NCBI RefSeq assembly: GCF_024170005.1
Contig: NZ_JALJXJ010000001.1
Coordinates: forward strand, 124,001-188,000
Length of the DNA: 64,000 bases
Direction: 5' to 3'
Origin: Azospirillum lipoferum
GTDB lineage: Bacteria > Pseudomonadota > Alphaproteobacteria > Azospirillales > Azospirillaceae
Shown here in pieces: positions 42,373-51,550 of the stretch (position 1 is the first letter of the stretch; every line of letters starts with the position of its first letter). Under the pieces are notes generated by a model. The model saw only the letters and a list, made by a program, of their open reading frames with translations. It was not told the origin of the DNA and searched no databases. Both the position numbers and the translations under genes were made by a program.

Positions 42373-44430
42373 TTAAGGACCGATCTGCGTCATCGAGGTG
42401 CTGCCGGCGAGATGACCGGCGGCTTTCAGTGCCGCGACACGCAGCAGCGGCTTGGCATTGCCCGCCGCTTCCACCTGCAACGGGCGCTCCTCCGCCGGCG
42501 GTTCATAGACGGCGGGCAGGGCGATGGTGATGCGGGTACCCTGGCCGGGCTCGCTCGCCACCTCGATGTCGCCGCCCAGCATGGCGGTGTAATGTCCGAC
42601 CAGCGTCAGCCCCAGCCCGGCGCCGCGCGGCTTGCCCTGGCCGCGGGTCGCCACGGCTCCATTGCCGGCTCCCTGGACGAAGGGTTGGAACAGCCGGCCG
42701 GTCTGCGTGGTGGGAAAGCCGCGGCCGGTGTCGGCGACGGTGAAGCGGTACCAACGGGCGCCATCACGCTCCACCGTCTCGGCCGACAGAGTGACCATGC
42801 CGTCCTGGGTGAACTTGCAGGCATTGTCCAGCAGGTTCAGCAGCGTCTGCCGCACCTTGGTGAAGTCCGAATGCATCTGGCCGAGCCCGGCAGCGGCCGA
42901 CAGATCCAGCGTGTTGCCGTAGAGGTCGGCGGCCGGCATCGACCGTTCCCGCGCCTCGGTCAGCAGCCGGTTGACGTCGAAATCCTGTAGACAGACGTCC
43001 ATCGCCCCGGCCTCGACCTTGGCATAATCGAGGATGGCGTCGACCAGGCCGGTCAGCTGTTCACCGGTCCACTGGATATGCTCGACATCGGTCGCCAGCT
43101 CGTCGACGCCCAGCCGGTGCAGGTCGGTCATCAGCGCCTGGCTGGCATTGACGATCTCGGTCAGCGGGCCGTGCAGCTCATGGCCCATATTGACCAGGAA
43201 GTCGCTCTTGGCCCGGCTCGCAGCCTCGGCCAGCGCCTTCTCGCGCAACAGGCGGGTGTGCTCGATCTCCGCCTCGCGGCGCTCGCGCTCGGTGTCCTCG
43301 GCGCTGCCGCGCAGCGCTTCCACCGCGCGGGCCATGGCGGCGATCTCGTCCTGTCCGGTCAGTGCCGGCAGCGTCAGGTCGGTGCGCCCGGCGGCCAGCG
43401 CCGACACCGCGGTCGCCATCGTCTTCACCGGAACGGCGATGCTGCGCTGCACCAGCCACAGCGCGACGAGCCCGGCGAGCACAATCAGCCCGCCGATCCA
43501 CAGCGCCACGCTGGTGTAGCCGGACAGGCCGCTGGTCAGCGTGCCGCGCAACGCCTGGGTACCGGCCTCCGCCCGGCGGCGGATTTCGCCCAGATTGGCG
43601 GCGATGCCGGCGGCGTTGGCGGCCATCGCATCGGCACGCAGATTGTCTTCCTCGACCACTGAGCTTTCGATGGCCGACAGCACCCCGCCGGCCTTCGCCA
43701 GCAGGGCGGTGACCTCGTCGATCGACTGCTTGGTGCCGGGCACCCAGAGATAGCGGTTCATTTCCGCCAGCCGGTCACGGGCGGCGGCCAGTTGGCTACG
43801 CATCGCCTCGGCATCCTGCGGATCGCGGCGGTCGACGTAGCGGGTCAGATGCTCCTGCATCAGCAGGGTGGCGATGGCGGCATCGCTGGCCAGCGCCGTC
43901 GAATCGACGCCGCCGGCATTCTTGAGCTGGTCCAGCTTGCGGCGGGTCTCCGCCACCAGCGGCTCCAGCACGCCGGTCATCTGGCCGTTGCGGTCGTTGC
44001 GCAACGCGATCAGCTTCTGCACCGCCGCCCAGTAATCCTCTAGCGCGGCGCGGGCCTTGCCGACGCCCTGGCGATCGGCACTCTCCACCACATCCTTCGA
44101 CAGCGCATCCAGCCGTTCGCGCAGCGTGTCATGCCGCCAGGAGGCGTCGAGGAGGCTCTGGTCGTCACCGAAGGTCAGATGGTCACGCACCGCGACTTCC
44201 ATGTCGCGCAGGCTGACGTCGGCGTCCGCCGCCACCTGCGACAGGTCGGCCCGGCCGGAGAAGGCGCCGATGTCGCGCGATACCGCGTAGAACCAGCCGA
44301 GCCCGACCAGGGCCAGCAGGACCACCAGACCAAGCGCAATGCCGAAGCCGGTGCCGACCCGCGCCGACACGGTCATGTCGCGGAATCGGGTCCGGCGGCC
44401 GCTTGGGGACAGAATGCCGTTCCGCTTCAC
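42373..44430 (-). CDS. Membrane-bound sensor histidine kinase
   Basis: A sensor kinase of about 685 residues. It has a TM segment (GIALGLVVLLALVGLGWFY), a large periplasmic helical sensor, a second TM (SVALWIGGLIVLAGLVALWL), a HAMP region (VPVKTMATAVSALAAGRTDL), an H-box, and a catalytic HATPase domain. The H-box reads NMGHELHGPLTEI rather than the usual SHELRTPL. N-box LLNLLDNACKFT, DTGRGF and GAGLGL are intact. No receiver domain is present, and no response regulator lies adjacent, so it is an orphan here. GTG at 44430 has GGGAG 5 nt upstream; ATG 44376 is the alternative start. The stimulus is unknown. Confidence 0.9.
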   Translation of the reverse strand: MKRNGILSPSGRRTRFRDMTVSARVGTGFGIALGLVVLLALVGLGWFYAVSRDIGAFSGRADLSQVAADADVSLRDMEVAVRDHLTFGDDQSLLDASWRHDTLRERLDALSKDVVESADRQGVGKARAALEDYWAAVQKLIALRNDRNGQMTGVLEPLVAETRRKLDQLKNAGGVDSTALASDAAIATLLMQEHLTRYVDRRDPQDAEAMRSQLAAARDRLAEMNRYLWVPGTKQSIDEVTALLAKAGGVLSAIESSVVEEDNLRADAMAANAAGIAANLGEIRRRAEAGTQALRGTLTSGLSGYTSVALWIGGLIVLAGLVALWLVQRSIAVPVKTMATAVSALAAGRTDLTLPALTGQDEIAAMARAVEALRGSAEDTERERREAEIEHTRLLREKALAEAASRAKSDFLVNMGHELHGPLTEIVNASQALMTDLHRLGVDELATDVEHIQWTGEQLTGLVDAILDYAKVEAGAMDVCLQDFDVNRLLTEARERSMPAADLYGNTLDLSAAAGLGQMHSDFTKVRQTLLNLLDNACKFTQDGMVTLSAETVERDGARWYRFTVADTGRGFPTTQTGRLFQPFVQGAGNGAVATRGQGKPRGAGLGLTLVGHYTAMLGGDIEVASEPGQGTRITIALPAVYEPPAEERPLQVEAAGNAKPLLRVAALKAAGHLAGSTSMTQIGP

Positions 44431-44586
44431 ACCGACTCCCGCTCGCGCTGTGCTGACGATTTCCGCATCCGACCGGCCACAACCATTGAGACAAGCATTG
44501 AGCGGGCCGGTCGCCGCGCGCGCGGATTGTAGCTTGGCTATCCCCTCAGGCAAACAGACAAGTGTGCGACGGAGTACCGCCAAAGG

Positions 44587-45384
44587 TCAGGCGGCATCTC
44601 CCGCAGCGTTGTGGGCGGTGAAGGCATAGGCGTGCATGCCCAGGCTGCCATGTTCGAAGCCGGCATGCAGCCGCGCGGTCTTCGGCTGCGGCCCGGCGGC
44701 CCCCAGAGCCACAGGCAGCGGCAGGAAATGCTCGTCGGTGGGATGAGCGCGGCGGGCGTTCGGGCACGCCTCCAGCCAGTTGCCGACGGCATCGGTGTCG
44801 CCGGCCTCCAGTGTTTTATCCAGCCAGCCGGCGAAGTTGGTCGCCCAGGGGGCGGCACTGTTACCGCCGAAGCGGAACTCCCGCAGATTGTGCACCGCAC
44901 CGCCGCTGGCCAGGATCAGCACGCCCTCGCGCCGCAGGGGCTCCAGCAGTCGGCCGAGCGCAATGTGGTCGGCGGCACTGCGATAGGGCATCACCGAGAA
45001 CTGAGCCACCGGGATGTCGGCCTCCGGATACATCAGCATCAGCGGCACCCAGGCGCCATGGTCCAGCCCCTGCGACGGATCGACGGCGGCACCGGTCAGT
45101 TGCGCCGCGCGTTCCGCCAGTGCCGGTGCCCCCGGCGCGGGGTAGCGCATGCGGTAGAGCGCATCCGGAAATCCGTAGAAATCATGGACGGTCTCAGGCG
45201 CCCTCGCCCCGCTGACGGCCGGTACCCGGGTGGTCCAATGGGCCGAGACCGCCAGGATGGCGCTCGGCCGGCCGAGCTTGCGTCCCAGCCCGGCAAGGAA
45301 GTCGCGGCCGGCGCTGTTCTCCAGGATCAGCGTGGGGGCGCCATGGGAGACGAAGACGGAGGGAAACGCAGTGGTGTCGGACAT
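44587..45384 (-). CDS. LigB/DODA-type extradiol dioxygenase family protein
   Basis: A 265-residue member of the class III extradiol dioxygenase (LigB/DODA, YgiD-like) family. It carries FVSHGAPTLILENSAGRDFL, AVSAHWTTRVPAV, DHGAWVPLMLMYPEADIPV and ILASGGAVHNLREF. The His of SHGAP, SAHW and VHNL are the probable metal ligands. Members use non-heme iron or zinc; the YgiD subgroup opens DOPA-like catechols. ATG 45384 begins MSDTTAFPSVF. It lies downstream of the F0 operon terminator and upstream of the sensor kinase, with no clear functional partner. Confidence 0.88.
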   Translation of the reverse strand: MSDTTAFPSVFVSHGAPTLILENSAGRDFLAGLGRKLGRPSAILAVSAHWTTRVPAVSGARAPETVHDFYGFPDALYRMRYPAPGAPALAERAAQLTGAAVDPSQGLDHGAWVPLMLMYPEADIPVAQFSVMPYRSAADHIALGRLLEPLRREGVLILASGGAVHNLREFRFGGNSAAPWATNFAGWLDKTLEAGDTDAVGNWLEACPNARRAHPTDEHFLPLPVALGAAGPQPKTARLHAGFEHGSLGMHAYAFTAHNAAGDAA

Positions 45385-45446
45385 CGGTGAACGGAACTCC
45401 GGCCGGGCGATGGGGGAGGTAGGGAGCGACCGTTCTATTCGACCAA

Positions 45447-45480
45447 AGAAAAACCCCGGCGCCAAGGCCGGGGTTTTTCT
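45447..45480 (-). terminator. Intrinsic terminator of the F0 ATP synthase operon
   Basis: A perfect 14-bp stem (arms 45447-45460 and 45467-45480, loop GCCAAG) has a GC-rich core CCCCGGC/GCCGGGG and A/T tracts at its base, so a U-run follows on the minus strand. It lies 58 bp downstream of the last F0 gene and is likely bidirectional. Confidence 0.9.
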
Positions 45481-45537
45481 AAAGTCCGTTGTTCGCACCG
45501 CAACAATCGTTGCGGCCAAACACCGTAGGCTGACCGA

Positions 45538-46017
45538 TCAGTGCAGGTGCTTCGGCAGCTCGCCGATCGACTGCTCGATCAGCTTGTCGGCCTGGGCCGC
45601 CGGCAGACCGCCGGCCAGGACGCGCTGGCTGGCGCCGATGGCGACGTCGACCGTCAGGTTGCGGACCTCGGCCAGCGCCGCGGCTTCCGCCTGGGCGATG
45701 CGATCCATGGCCTGGGCCTCACGGCGCTTCAGCGACGCTTCCAGATCGGAACCGGCCTGGGCCTGTAGACGGGCGGCTTCCTCGCGGGCGTGGGCCAGAA
45801 CGGCCTCCGCTTCCTTCTTGGCGTCGGCCAGACGGCTCTGGTAGCCGTTCAGCAGGGCCTGGGCGTCCTTGTGAAGACGCTCGGCCTCGTCCAGTTCGGA
45901 GCGGATGCGCTCGGCGCGGCCATCCAGCGCGGTACCGATGGCGGCAGACGCCTTCTTCCAGACCAGAGCCACGAAGATGACGAAGGCGATTGCGACCCAA
46001 AATTCAGGTGCGTTCAT
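45538..46017 (-). CDS. atpF: ATP synthase F0 subunit b
   Basis: One of two homologous stator-stalk subunits. It is 159 residues, with an N-terminal TM helix (EFWVAIAFVIFVALVW) followed by a long charged coiled coil rich in Ala, Glu and Arg. It overlaps the b' gene by 4 bp and is the last gene of the operon. The final residues LIEQSIGELPKHLH are typical of alphaproteobacterial b subunits. Together with b' it forms the peripheral stalk that holds F1 against rotation. Confidence 0.93.
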   Translation of the reverse strand: MNAPEFWVAIAFVIFVALVWKKASAAIGTALDGRAERIRSELDEAERLHKDAQALLNGYQSRLADAKKEAEAVLAHAREEAARLQAQAGSDLEASLKRREAQAMDRIAQAEAAALAEVRNLTVDVAIGASQRVLAGGLPAAQADKLIEQSIGELPKHLH

Positions 46018-46664
46018 CCCCGGCGCTCCTCAAGCACGGCCGCGACGGCGGCGTCCGCCTGGGCCTGATCGACGTCGACGCCGGCCAGACGGCTGGTGAT
46101 GTCGCGGACGATGCCGGTCGACTCGGCGCGGATGTTGGCCAGGGCCTGTTCCTTCGCCGTGGCGATGGACGCTTCGGCGGTGCGCAGCCGTTCGGCGATG
46201 TCGGCGTTCAGCTGGGCCTGACGGGCCTGGTTGTTCGCCTCGATCCCGGCAGCGGCCTCGGCAATGACGCCTTGGGCCTCGGCGCGGGCGCCGGCGAGGG
46301 ACTTCTCGACCTGGGCCAGGATGGCCTCGGCCTCTTCCTTCAGCTGGGCGGCCTTGGCCAGATCGCGCGAAATGCGCTCCTGACGCGCTTCCAGAACCTC
46401 TGCTACGCGCGGGAGCGCTTTCTTGGACATGAGGTAGTAGAGAACGCCGAAGGTCAGAGCCAGCCAGAAGATCTGGGTCGGGAAATTGGCGGGATTGAGC
46501 TGCGGCAGGCCGCCGGAAGCGTGCTCGCCGCCGTGCGCCGCGTTCGGAGCGTGCTCCGCCGCGGCCGCCAGGACGGTGCCGGCCATCGTGGTGAGGGTAG
46601 CGAGCGAAGCGCCCGCCACGCCCGACCAGCGGGCCAGCCGGCCTTTGGCCAACAGGTTCGGCAT
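46014..46664 (-). CDS. atpG: ATP synthase F0 subunit b'
   Basis: The second stator subunit, b', of 216 residues, longer than subunit b because of an N-terminal hydrophobic leader-like segment (about residues 12-35) and an Ala/His-rich linker. The TM helix FPTQIFWLALTFGVLYYLM and the coiled coil to the end follow. Two distinct b-type genes are usual in photosynthetic and many other alphaproteobacteria, chloroplasts and cyanobacteria. The gene is named atpG or atpX in different genomes. It lies 93 bp downstream of the c-subunit gene. Confidence 0.9.
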   Translation of the reverse strand: MPNLLAKGRLARWSGVAGASLATLTTMAGTVLAAAAEHAPNAAHGGEHASGGLPQLNPANFPTQIFWLALTFGVLYYLMSKKALPRVAEVLEARQERISRDLAKAAQLKEEAEAILAQVEKSLAGARAEAQGVIAEAAAGIEANNQARQAQLNADIAERLRTAEASIATAKEQALANIRAESTGIVRDITSRLAGVDVDQAQADAAVAAVLEERRG

Positions 46665-46757
46665 GATCGGTCCCCCTAGGCAAAGGAGCGGCGCCGAAAC
46701 TTCGTTGAAGAAGCCCGGCGCCGCGTCAGAGCTGTTTTTTTGAAAGCCGCTCTGGCC

Positions 46758-46982
46758 TTAGGCGAACAGGATCAGGAAGGCGATCAGCAGGGCGAACAGC
46801 GCGACGGCTTCCGTCAGCGCGAAGCCCAGAATGCCGATCGGGAAGACCTTCGGCTGGACGGCCGGGTTGCGGGCGATCGAGCCGATCAGGGTCGAGAAGA
46901 TGTTGCCGATACCCAGGCCGACACCGGCGAGGGCGATAACGGCCAGACCGGCACCGATGAACTTGGCGGCTTGAGGATCCAT
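46758..46982 (-). CDS. atpE: ATP synthase F0 subunit c
   Basis: A 74-residue proteolipid with two transmembrane helices around a polar loop, [13 protein letters not shown]. The proton-carrying acidic residue is Glu in [12 protein letters not shown]. The glycine-rich first helix ([17 protein letters not shown]) packs the ring. The short length and loop match alphaproteobacterial c subunits. It lies 80 bp downstream of the a-subunit gene and 93 bp upstream of b', consistent with a strong ribosome-binding region for its high copy number. Confidence 0.95.
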   Translation of the reverse strand: MDPQAAKFIGAGLAVIALAGVGLGIGNIFSTLIGSIARNPAVQPKVFPIGILGFALTEAVALFALLIAFLILFA

Positions 46983-47061
46983 AGTACTCTCTTCCTCTAG
47001 GTAAGGGTGAACTTGTTGGAACTGTTTGGTGAACTGAAGTCCGGCGATCGTCAGGCGCTGC

Positions 47062-47805
47062 TCAGTGCAGTTCCAGGGCGTCGCGGATGTACAGGCAGGT
47101 CAGGATCGAGAAGACGTAGGCTTGCAGGAAAGCCACCAGGAACTCGAAGCCGGTCAGGGCGACGTTGATCGCCAGCGGGACGAGGCCGGTGACGAAGCCC
47201 AGCGCGCCCATGCCGCTGATCATCATGACCGTGAAGCCGGCGAAGACCTTCAGCATCGTGTGACCGGCCATCATGTTGGCGAACAGTCGGATCGAGAGGC
47301 TGACGGGGCGCATCACGTAGGAGATCACCTCGATCGGGATGAGGATCGGGGCGAGTGCCACCGGAGCGCCATGCGGCATGAAGAAGGAGAAGAAGTGCAG
47401 GCCATGCTTCAGCAGGGCCAGGATGGTCACGAACACGAACACCGTCGCCGCCAGCGCGAAGGTCACGATGATGTGGCTGGTGAAGGTGAAGGTGTAGGGG
47501 ATCATGCCGATCATGTTGCCGATCAGCACGAACATGAAGATCGAGAACACGAACGGGAAGTAAGGCTTGGCGTCGTGGCCGGCGTTGTCGCGCACCAGGT
47601 TCGCGACGAACTCGTAGAACATCTCGGCCAGCGACTGCAGGCGGCCCGGAACCATCGACTTGTTCGCCACGCCCATGACCAGCAGGGCGTAGATCGCCGC
47701 CACGGCCACGACCATGAAGAAGGCCGAGTTCGTGAAGGACACGTCGTAGCCGCCGAGCACGATCTGGAACAACGAATTGATTTGGAACTGGTGCAGCGGA
47801 TCCAA
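47062..47805 (-). CDS. atpB: ATP synthase F0 subunit a
   Basis: The 247-residue membrane subunit that forms the proton channels. Five or six TM helices are visible. The essential Arg is in [14 protein letters not shown] and the proton-path residues lie in the last helix region ([20 protein letters not shown]). The N-terminus [20 protein letters not shown] matches alphaproteobacterial a subunits. The gene is 13 bp downstream of atpI. Confidence 0.95.
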   Translation of the reverse strand: MDPLHQFQINSLFQIVLGGYDVSFTNSAFFMVVAVAAIYALLVMGVANKSMVPGRLQSLAEMFYEFVANLVRDNAGHDAKPYFPFVFSIFMFVLIGNMIGMIPYTFTFTSHIIVTFALAATVFVFVTILALLKHGLHFFSFFMPHGAPVALAPILIPIEVISYVMRPVSLSIRLFANMMAGHTMLKVFAGFTVMMISGMGALGFVTGLVPLAINVALTGFEFLVAFLQAYVFSILTCLYIRDALELH

Positions 47806-47817
47806 GGTCGTCCTCGC

Positions 47818-48186
47818 TCAGTGTGCGTCGCCGTCTTGGCGCTCGTTGTCGTCCCCAGGGGGCCGGCGGTAGCCGGCGGCGATGCCGAAGCCGGTGACGG
47901 CCCGGTAGACGTTCAGCACTCCCGCCGCAGCCCCCAGGAAGAACATGACGATCAGTCCCCAGGGCGCGGTGCCGAGCCAGCGGTCGAGCAGAAGCCCGCC
48001 ACCGACGCCGACGATCATGGCCGCAACCAACTCCGTCCCGATGCGCCAGGCGGTGCCGAGAGCGCCCTGCGGCGGACGGTGGTATTTGCTACCGGGTCCG
48101 CCCGACCAGCCGCGCTGTCCCTCACGCGCCTTCCGCAACCGGGCTTCGAGGTCATCCAGGGGATCGGGGGGCGATTTGTTGTTCAT
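47818..48186 (-). CDS. atpI: F0F1 ATP synthase assembly protein AtpI
   Basis: A 122-residue protein with two TM helices (GTELVAAMIVGVGGGLLLDR and PWGLIVMFFLGAAAGVLNVY) and a basic N-terminal region with LDDLEARLRKAREGQ. AtpI-type proteins help to assemble the c ring. It is the first gene of the operon atpI-atpB-atpE-atpG-atpF, as in other Rhodospirillales. The ATG at 48186 has GAGAGGCGG upstream. The F1 genes are not in this window, so the operon is of the split type. Confidence 0.9.
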   Translation of the reverse strand: MNNKSPPDPLDDLEARLRKAREGQRGWSGGPGSKYHRPPQGALGTAWRIGTELVAAMIVGVGGGLLLDRWLGTAPWGLIVMFFLGAAAGVLNVYRAVTGFGIAAGYRRPPGDDNERQDGDAH

Positions 48187-48361
48187 TCCGCCTCTCAATC
48201 TCTCCTGGCTCGCAGCCATGCGAAAGCGGCGAGACCATACGGGCGGGGCGCTACCCTGTCAAGTCGCAAAACCTGTGGTGTAAGTCGTTGAAAAGAATAG
48301 AAAAGAGCCGAAAAGTCATCGATTTTGCCGCGCTGCGGCGCGTTGTCCCGCTCCAGCATGC

Positions 48362-48400
48362 GAAAAAACCCGGTGGTATGACCGCTTTTCAGGGTTTTTC
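48362..48400 (-). terminator. Probable terminator after the SCO-family gene
   Basis: An A/T-flanked stem GAAAAACCC / GGGTTTTTC with a 20-nt loop that can itself fold (GGT...ACC) lies 39 bp beyond the end of the SCO gene and upstream of the F0 operon. The outer T tract on the minus strand fits intrinsic termination. The rest of the 48187-48438 gap probably holds the atpI promoter, which I could not place. Confidence 0.5.
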
Positions 48401-48438
48401 CGCCGCTTTTCGCCCGGTCCGCCCCCGGTCCGGCCCGA

Positions 48439-49053
48439 TCAGCCCGCGATGCGCGACGAGAGATCCTGCACGATCTTGTCGGCGCCGGTGCCGCCCGGAT
48501 ACACCCCGACGAATTTCCCGTCCGGCCCCATCAGGTAAATAAAGCTGGAGTGATCCATCAGGTACTCGTCCGGTTTTCCATCCTTTTGCGGCGCCTTCGC
48601 ATAATAGACGCGATAGGCGCGTGCGGCGTCCCGCACCTGCTCCGGCGTGCCGGTCAGCCCGACCATCCGGGGGTGGAACAGCGCCACATAGTCCTTCATG
48701 TGCGCCACAGTGTCGCGGTCCGGGTCGATCGTGATGAAAACCGGACGGACCTGCTCCGCTTTCGGCCCCAGCTGGTCGAGTGCCTGGGTCATCACCCCCA
48801 GTTCGGTCGGGCAGACGTCGGGGCAGTAGGTATAGCCGAAATAGATCAGCATATACTTGCCGCGGAAATCGGTGTCGGTGACCGCCTTGCCCGACTGGTC
48901 GGTCAGCGTGAAGGGACCGCCGATGGGTACGGCGGACTTCGCGCCGCTCTCCACCGTGGTGGTGGCGCTGCGCACCTGCCACCAGGCGATTCCGGCGGAC
49001 ACGGCGATGGCGAGGACGGAGGCGGCGGCGATGCGCAGGAGTCGTGTCTTCAT
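48439..49053 (-). CDS. SCO1/SenC-family copper protein
   Basis: A 204-residue membrane-anchored thioredoxin-fold protein that binds copper and helps to build the CuA site of cytochrome oxidase, or acts in copper and redox handling. An N-terminal TM anchor (AAASVLAIAVSAGIAWW) is followed by the metal-binding CPDVCP (Cys77, Cys81) and the distal His168 in MDHSSFIYLM. All three copper ligands are therefore present. No oxidase gene is adjacent. It lies between the F0 operon and a chemoreceptor-hemerythrin gene. Confidence 0.93.
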   Translation of the reverse strand: MKTRLLRIAAASVLAIAVSAGIAWWQVRSATTTVESGAKSAVPIGGPFTLTDQSGKAVTDTDFRGKYMLIYFGYTYCPDVCPTELGVMTQALDQLGPKAEQVRPVFITIDPDRDTVAHMKDYVALFHPRMVGLTGTPEQVRDAARAYRVYYAKAPQKDGKPDEYLMDHSSFIYLMGPDGKFVGVYPGGTGADKIVQDLSSRIAG

Positions 49054-49131
49054 GGTCCGTCAGGAATGGGGCCGCCCGCCTCCCAGGTCAAGAGGGGCGC
49101 GGCTACCGGGCAGGACGATTGTGGGTTGTCC

Positions 49132-51321
49132 TCACGCCGCCCTGGCCGACGGTGTGCGTCCGCTGGCGGCCAGATGTTCGCCGATGCGCATGTCGGCGCG
49201 CTGGATATGCTCGAACAGCCATTCGCGTACCAGCATCAGCAGTTCGTCCGCCACGGAGTCGCCGGCGTCCAGGCGGCGGCGCAGTTCGCCGGCGCGGGTG
49301 CGCAGCGCCTCGTGCTGCGCCTTGTGGGCCTTGGCGTCCGGATAGCCGCACTGGTCCATCAGCCGTTCCTCCTGCGCGAAATGCAGGTCGGTGTAGGCCA
49401 TCAGCCGGCCGACGGCCTCGCCCAAGGGCTTGCGGCCGGCCGCATTGTCGCCACGCGGCGCGGTCTTGGCGCGCTCCGCCAGCGCTGCCGCCTCGTTCAT
49501 CAGGGCGATCAGGATCATGTGGTCGGTGTCGATGGCGTCCTCGCCGACCGCCAGCCTGTCGGTCCAGCGCATGAAAACTTCCGCTTCGTCCGATGGCGTG
49601 ACGTGCAGGTCGGCGATCGGTGCGGCGTTGATCGCCTCGACATTGACCAGGAAGGCGTCGACCATGCCGCGCAGCCCCTGCGCCTGCCGCGACAGCCCGC
49701 CGGCGGCGTCGAGCAGGGCCTCGGCCGAGCGTTCGGTCTCCCGGGCGGCGCCGGACACGGCGTCGATGCTGGTCGAGACCTGACGGGTGCCTTCGGCGGC
49801 CTCGCCGGCGCTACGGGCGATCTCGCCGGTGGCGGCACCCTGCTGCTGGACCGCGGCGGCGATCGAGGTGCCGATCTCGTCGCTGCGGGCGACGATGGAG
49901 CCGATCTCCCGGATCGCGGCGACGGCGGCACGGGTGGCCTCCTGCACCTCAGCGATGTGGCGGGCGATCTCCTCGGTGGCCTTGGCGGTCTGGTTCGCCA
50001 GGGTCTTCACCTCGCCGGCCACCACGGCAAATCCCTTGCCCATCTCGCCGGCGCGGGCCGCCTCGATGGTGGCGTTCAAGGCCAGCAGGTTGGTCTGCCC
50101 GGCGATGCCGGCGATCAGGTCGGCCACCTCGCCGATCTTCTGGGCGGCATGGCCCAGCCCGTCGATCCGCTCGCCCGCCTTCTGCGAGGCCTCCACCGCC
50201 TGGGTCGAAATGGCCGAGGACGTCACCACCTGCTCGCCGATCACCGCGATGGAGCCGGTCAGCTGCTCCGCCGCCGAGGCGACGGTCTGCACGCTGCTGG
50301 AGGCCTGCTGCGAGGCGCTGGCAACGGAGGTCGCCTCGCGCCGGTTGCGGTCCGCGGTGGCGGACAGGGCGCGGGCGGTGGTCTCCAGCGTGCCGACTGC
50401 GGTGCCGACGCTGCGGATCGTCTCGGCGATGGTGGCGTCGAAGCGGTCGGTCAGCCGTTTCAGCGCATGGGCGCGCTGTTCGGTCACCCGATGCTCGATC
50501 TTCTGCCGGTCCCAATGGCGGGCGAGGTCGATCTGCTGGACACGGAAGATCTCCACCGTGCGGGCCATGGCGCCGATCTCATCGCCGCGCTTCAGGCCAG
50601 GAACGGCGACGGCACTATCGCCGCCGGCCAGAACCTGCATGACCCGACCCAGTCCATCCAGCGGGAGCACGATGGCGCGGCTGACCAGCAGGGCCAGCAG
50701 CACGGCGGCCAGCCCGATCAGCAGCCCGGTGCCGGCCAGCCGCAACGCGGACTCGCGGAAGGCGACGTCGACGTCGTCGATGTAGATGCCGGAGCCGATC
50801 AGCCAGCCCCAGGGGGCGAAGCCCTTGACGTAGGACAGCTTCGCCACCGGCTGTGCCGATCCCGGCTTGGGCCAGAGGTAATCGACGAATCCGGCGCCGT
50901 CGGACTTCACCACCCGGACGAATTCCTGGAACAGCAGCTTGCCGTTGGGATCGGCGTTGCGCGACACGTCGGAGCCGTCCAGTTCGGGCTTGATCGGGTG
51001 CATGACCATGCGCGGGGCGAGGTCGGTGATGAAGAAATACTCCTCGCCGTCATGCCGCAGGGCTTTCAGCGCCGCCTTGGCCTGCGCCTGCGCCTGGGCG
51101 CGGAGCAGGGTGCCGGCGCGCTCCTGCGCCTCGAAATGGGCGATCAGGCTGTGGGCGACCTCGACGACGTTGCGGGTCTTGTCCTGGCGGTCGGCCATCA
51201 TCTCGGTGCGCAGGCTCATCAGGCTGACCACGGCGACCAGGAGCAGCCCGAGTCCGGCCGCCGCCAGGATCAGTGCGATCTTTCCCTTGATGCTGATGCG
51301 TTCGAACACGGCAACGGTCAC
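49132..51321 (-). CDS. Methyl-accepting chemotaxis protein with Cache sensor and C-terminal hemerythrin domain
   Basis: A 729-residue chemoreceptor. Order: TM about residues 12-34; periplasmic single Cache sensor ([39 protein letters not shown]); second TM about 195-217; HAMP; signalling hairpin with tip [18 protein letters not shown]. From about residue 584 to 715 comes a bacteriohemerythrin domain. Its metal-ligand pattern is visible: MRWTDRL, His in DTDHMILI, His and Glu in HFAQEERLM, His in HKAQHEAL, His in LFEHIQRAD. Hemerythrins bind oxygen or related ligands with two irons. The combination suggests detection of a periplasmic ligand plus cytoplasmic oxygen or redox state. Upstream sequence is AT-rich. 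Confidence 0.93.
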   Translation of the reverse strand: MTVAVFERISIKGKIALILAAAGLGLLLVAVVSLMSLRTEMMADRQDKTRNVVEVAHSLIAHFEAQERAGTLLRAQAQAQAKAALKALRHDGEEYFFITDLAPRMVMHPIKPELDGSDVSRNADPNGKLLFQEFVRVVKSDGAGFVDYLWPKPGSAQPVAKLSYVKGFAPWGWLIGSGIYIDDVDVAFRESALRLAGTGLLIGLAAVLLALLVSRAIVLPLDGLGRVMQVLAGGDSAVAVPGLKRGDEIGAMARTVEIFRVQQIDLARHWDRQKIEHRVTEQRAHALKRLTDRFDATIAETIRSVGTAVGTLETTARALSATADRNRREATSVASASQQASSSVQTVASAAEQLTGSIAVIGEQVVTSSAISTQAVEASQKAGERIDGLGHAAQKIGEVADLIAGIAGQTNLLALNATIEAARAGEMGKGFAVVAGEVKTLANQTAKATEEIARHIAEVQEATRAAVAAIREIGSIVARSDEIGTSIAAAVQQQGAATGEIARSAGEAAEGTRQVSTSIDAVSGAARETERSAEALLDAAGGLSRQAQGLRGMVDAFLVNVEAINAAPIADLHVTPSDEAEVFMRWTDRLAVGEDAIDTDHMILIALMNEAAALAERAKTAPRGDNAAGRKPLGEAVGRLMAYTDLHFAQEERLMDQCGYPDAKAHKAQHEALRTRAGELRRRLDAGDSVADELLMLVREWLFEHIQRADMRIGEHLAASGRTPSARAA

Positions 51322-51550
51322 GGCGGCAGCCCCCTCCGGCAGCGAATCGGCGATGTCCCTAAAATTTTCAGGACTTTTCCCCTGTCCGAGCCGAAGGTCA
51401 AGTCACATTGTTTGTGTATCCTACGTTTCGTTCAACAAAATGTCATAATTGCAACCATAATGGGGTGTGCCTTCGCGAACGGTGCTGCGGCGGTCCGCGG
51501 GAGGAGCGGCGACCGCCCCTCCCGCGCAACCTGCCGGAGTGTGATGCCGC

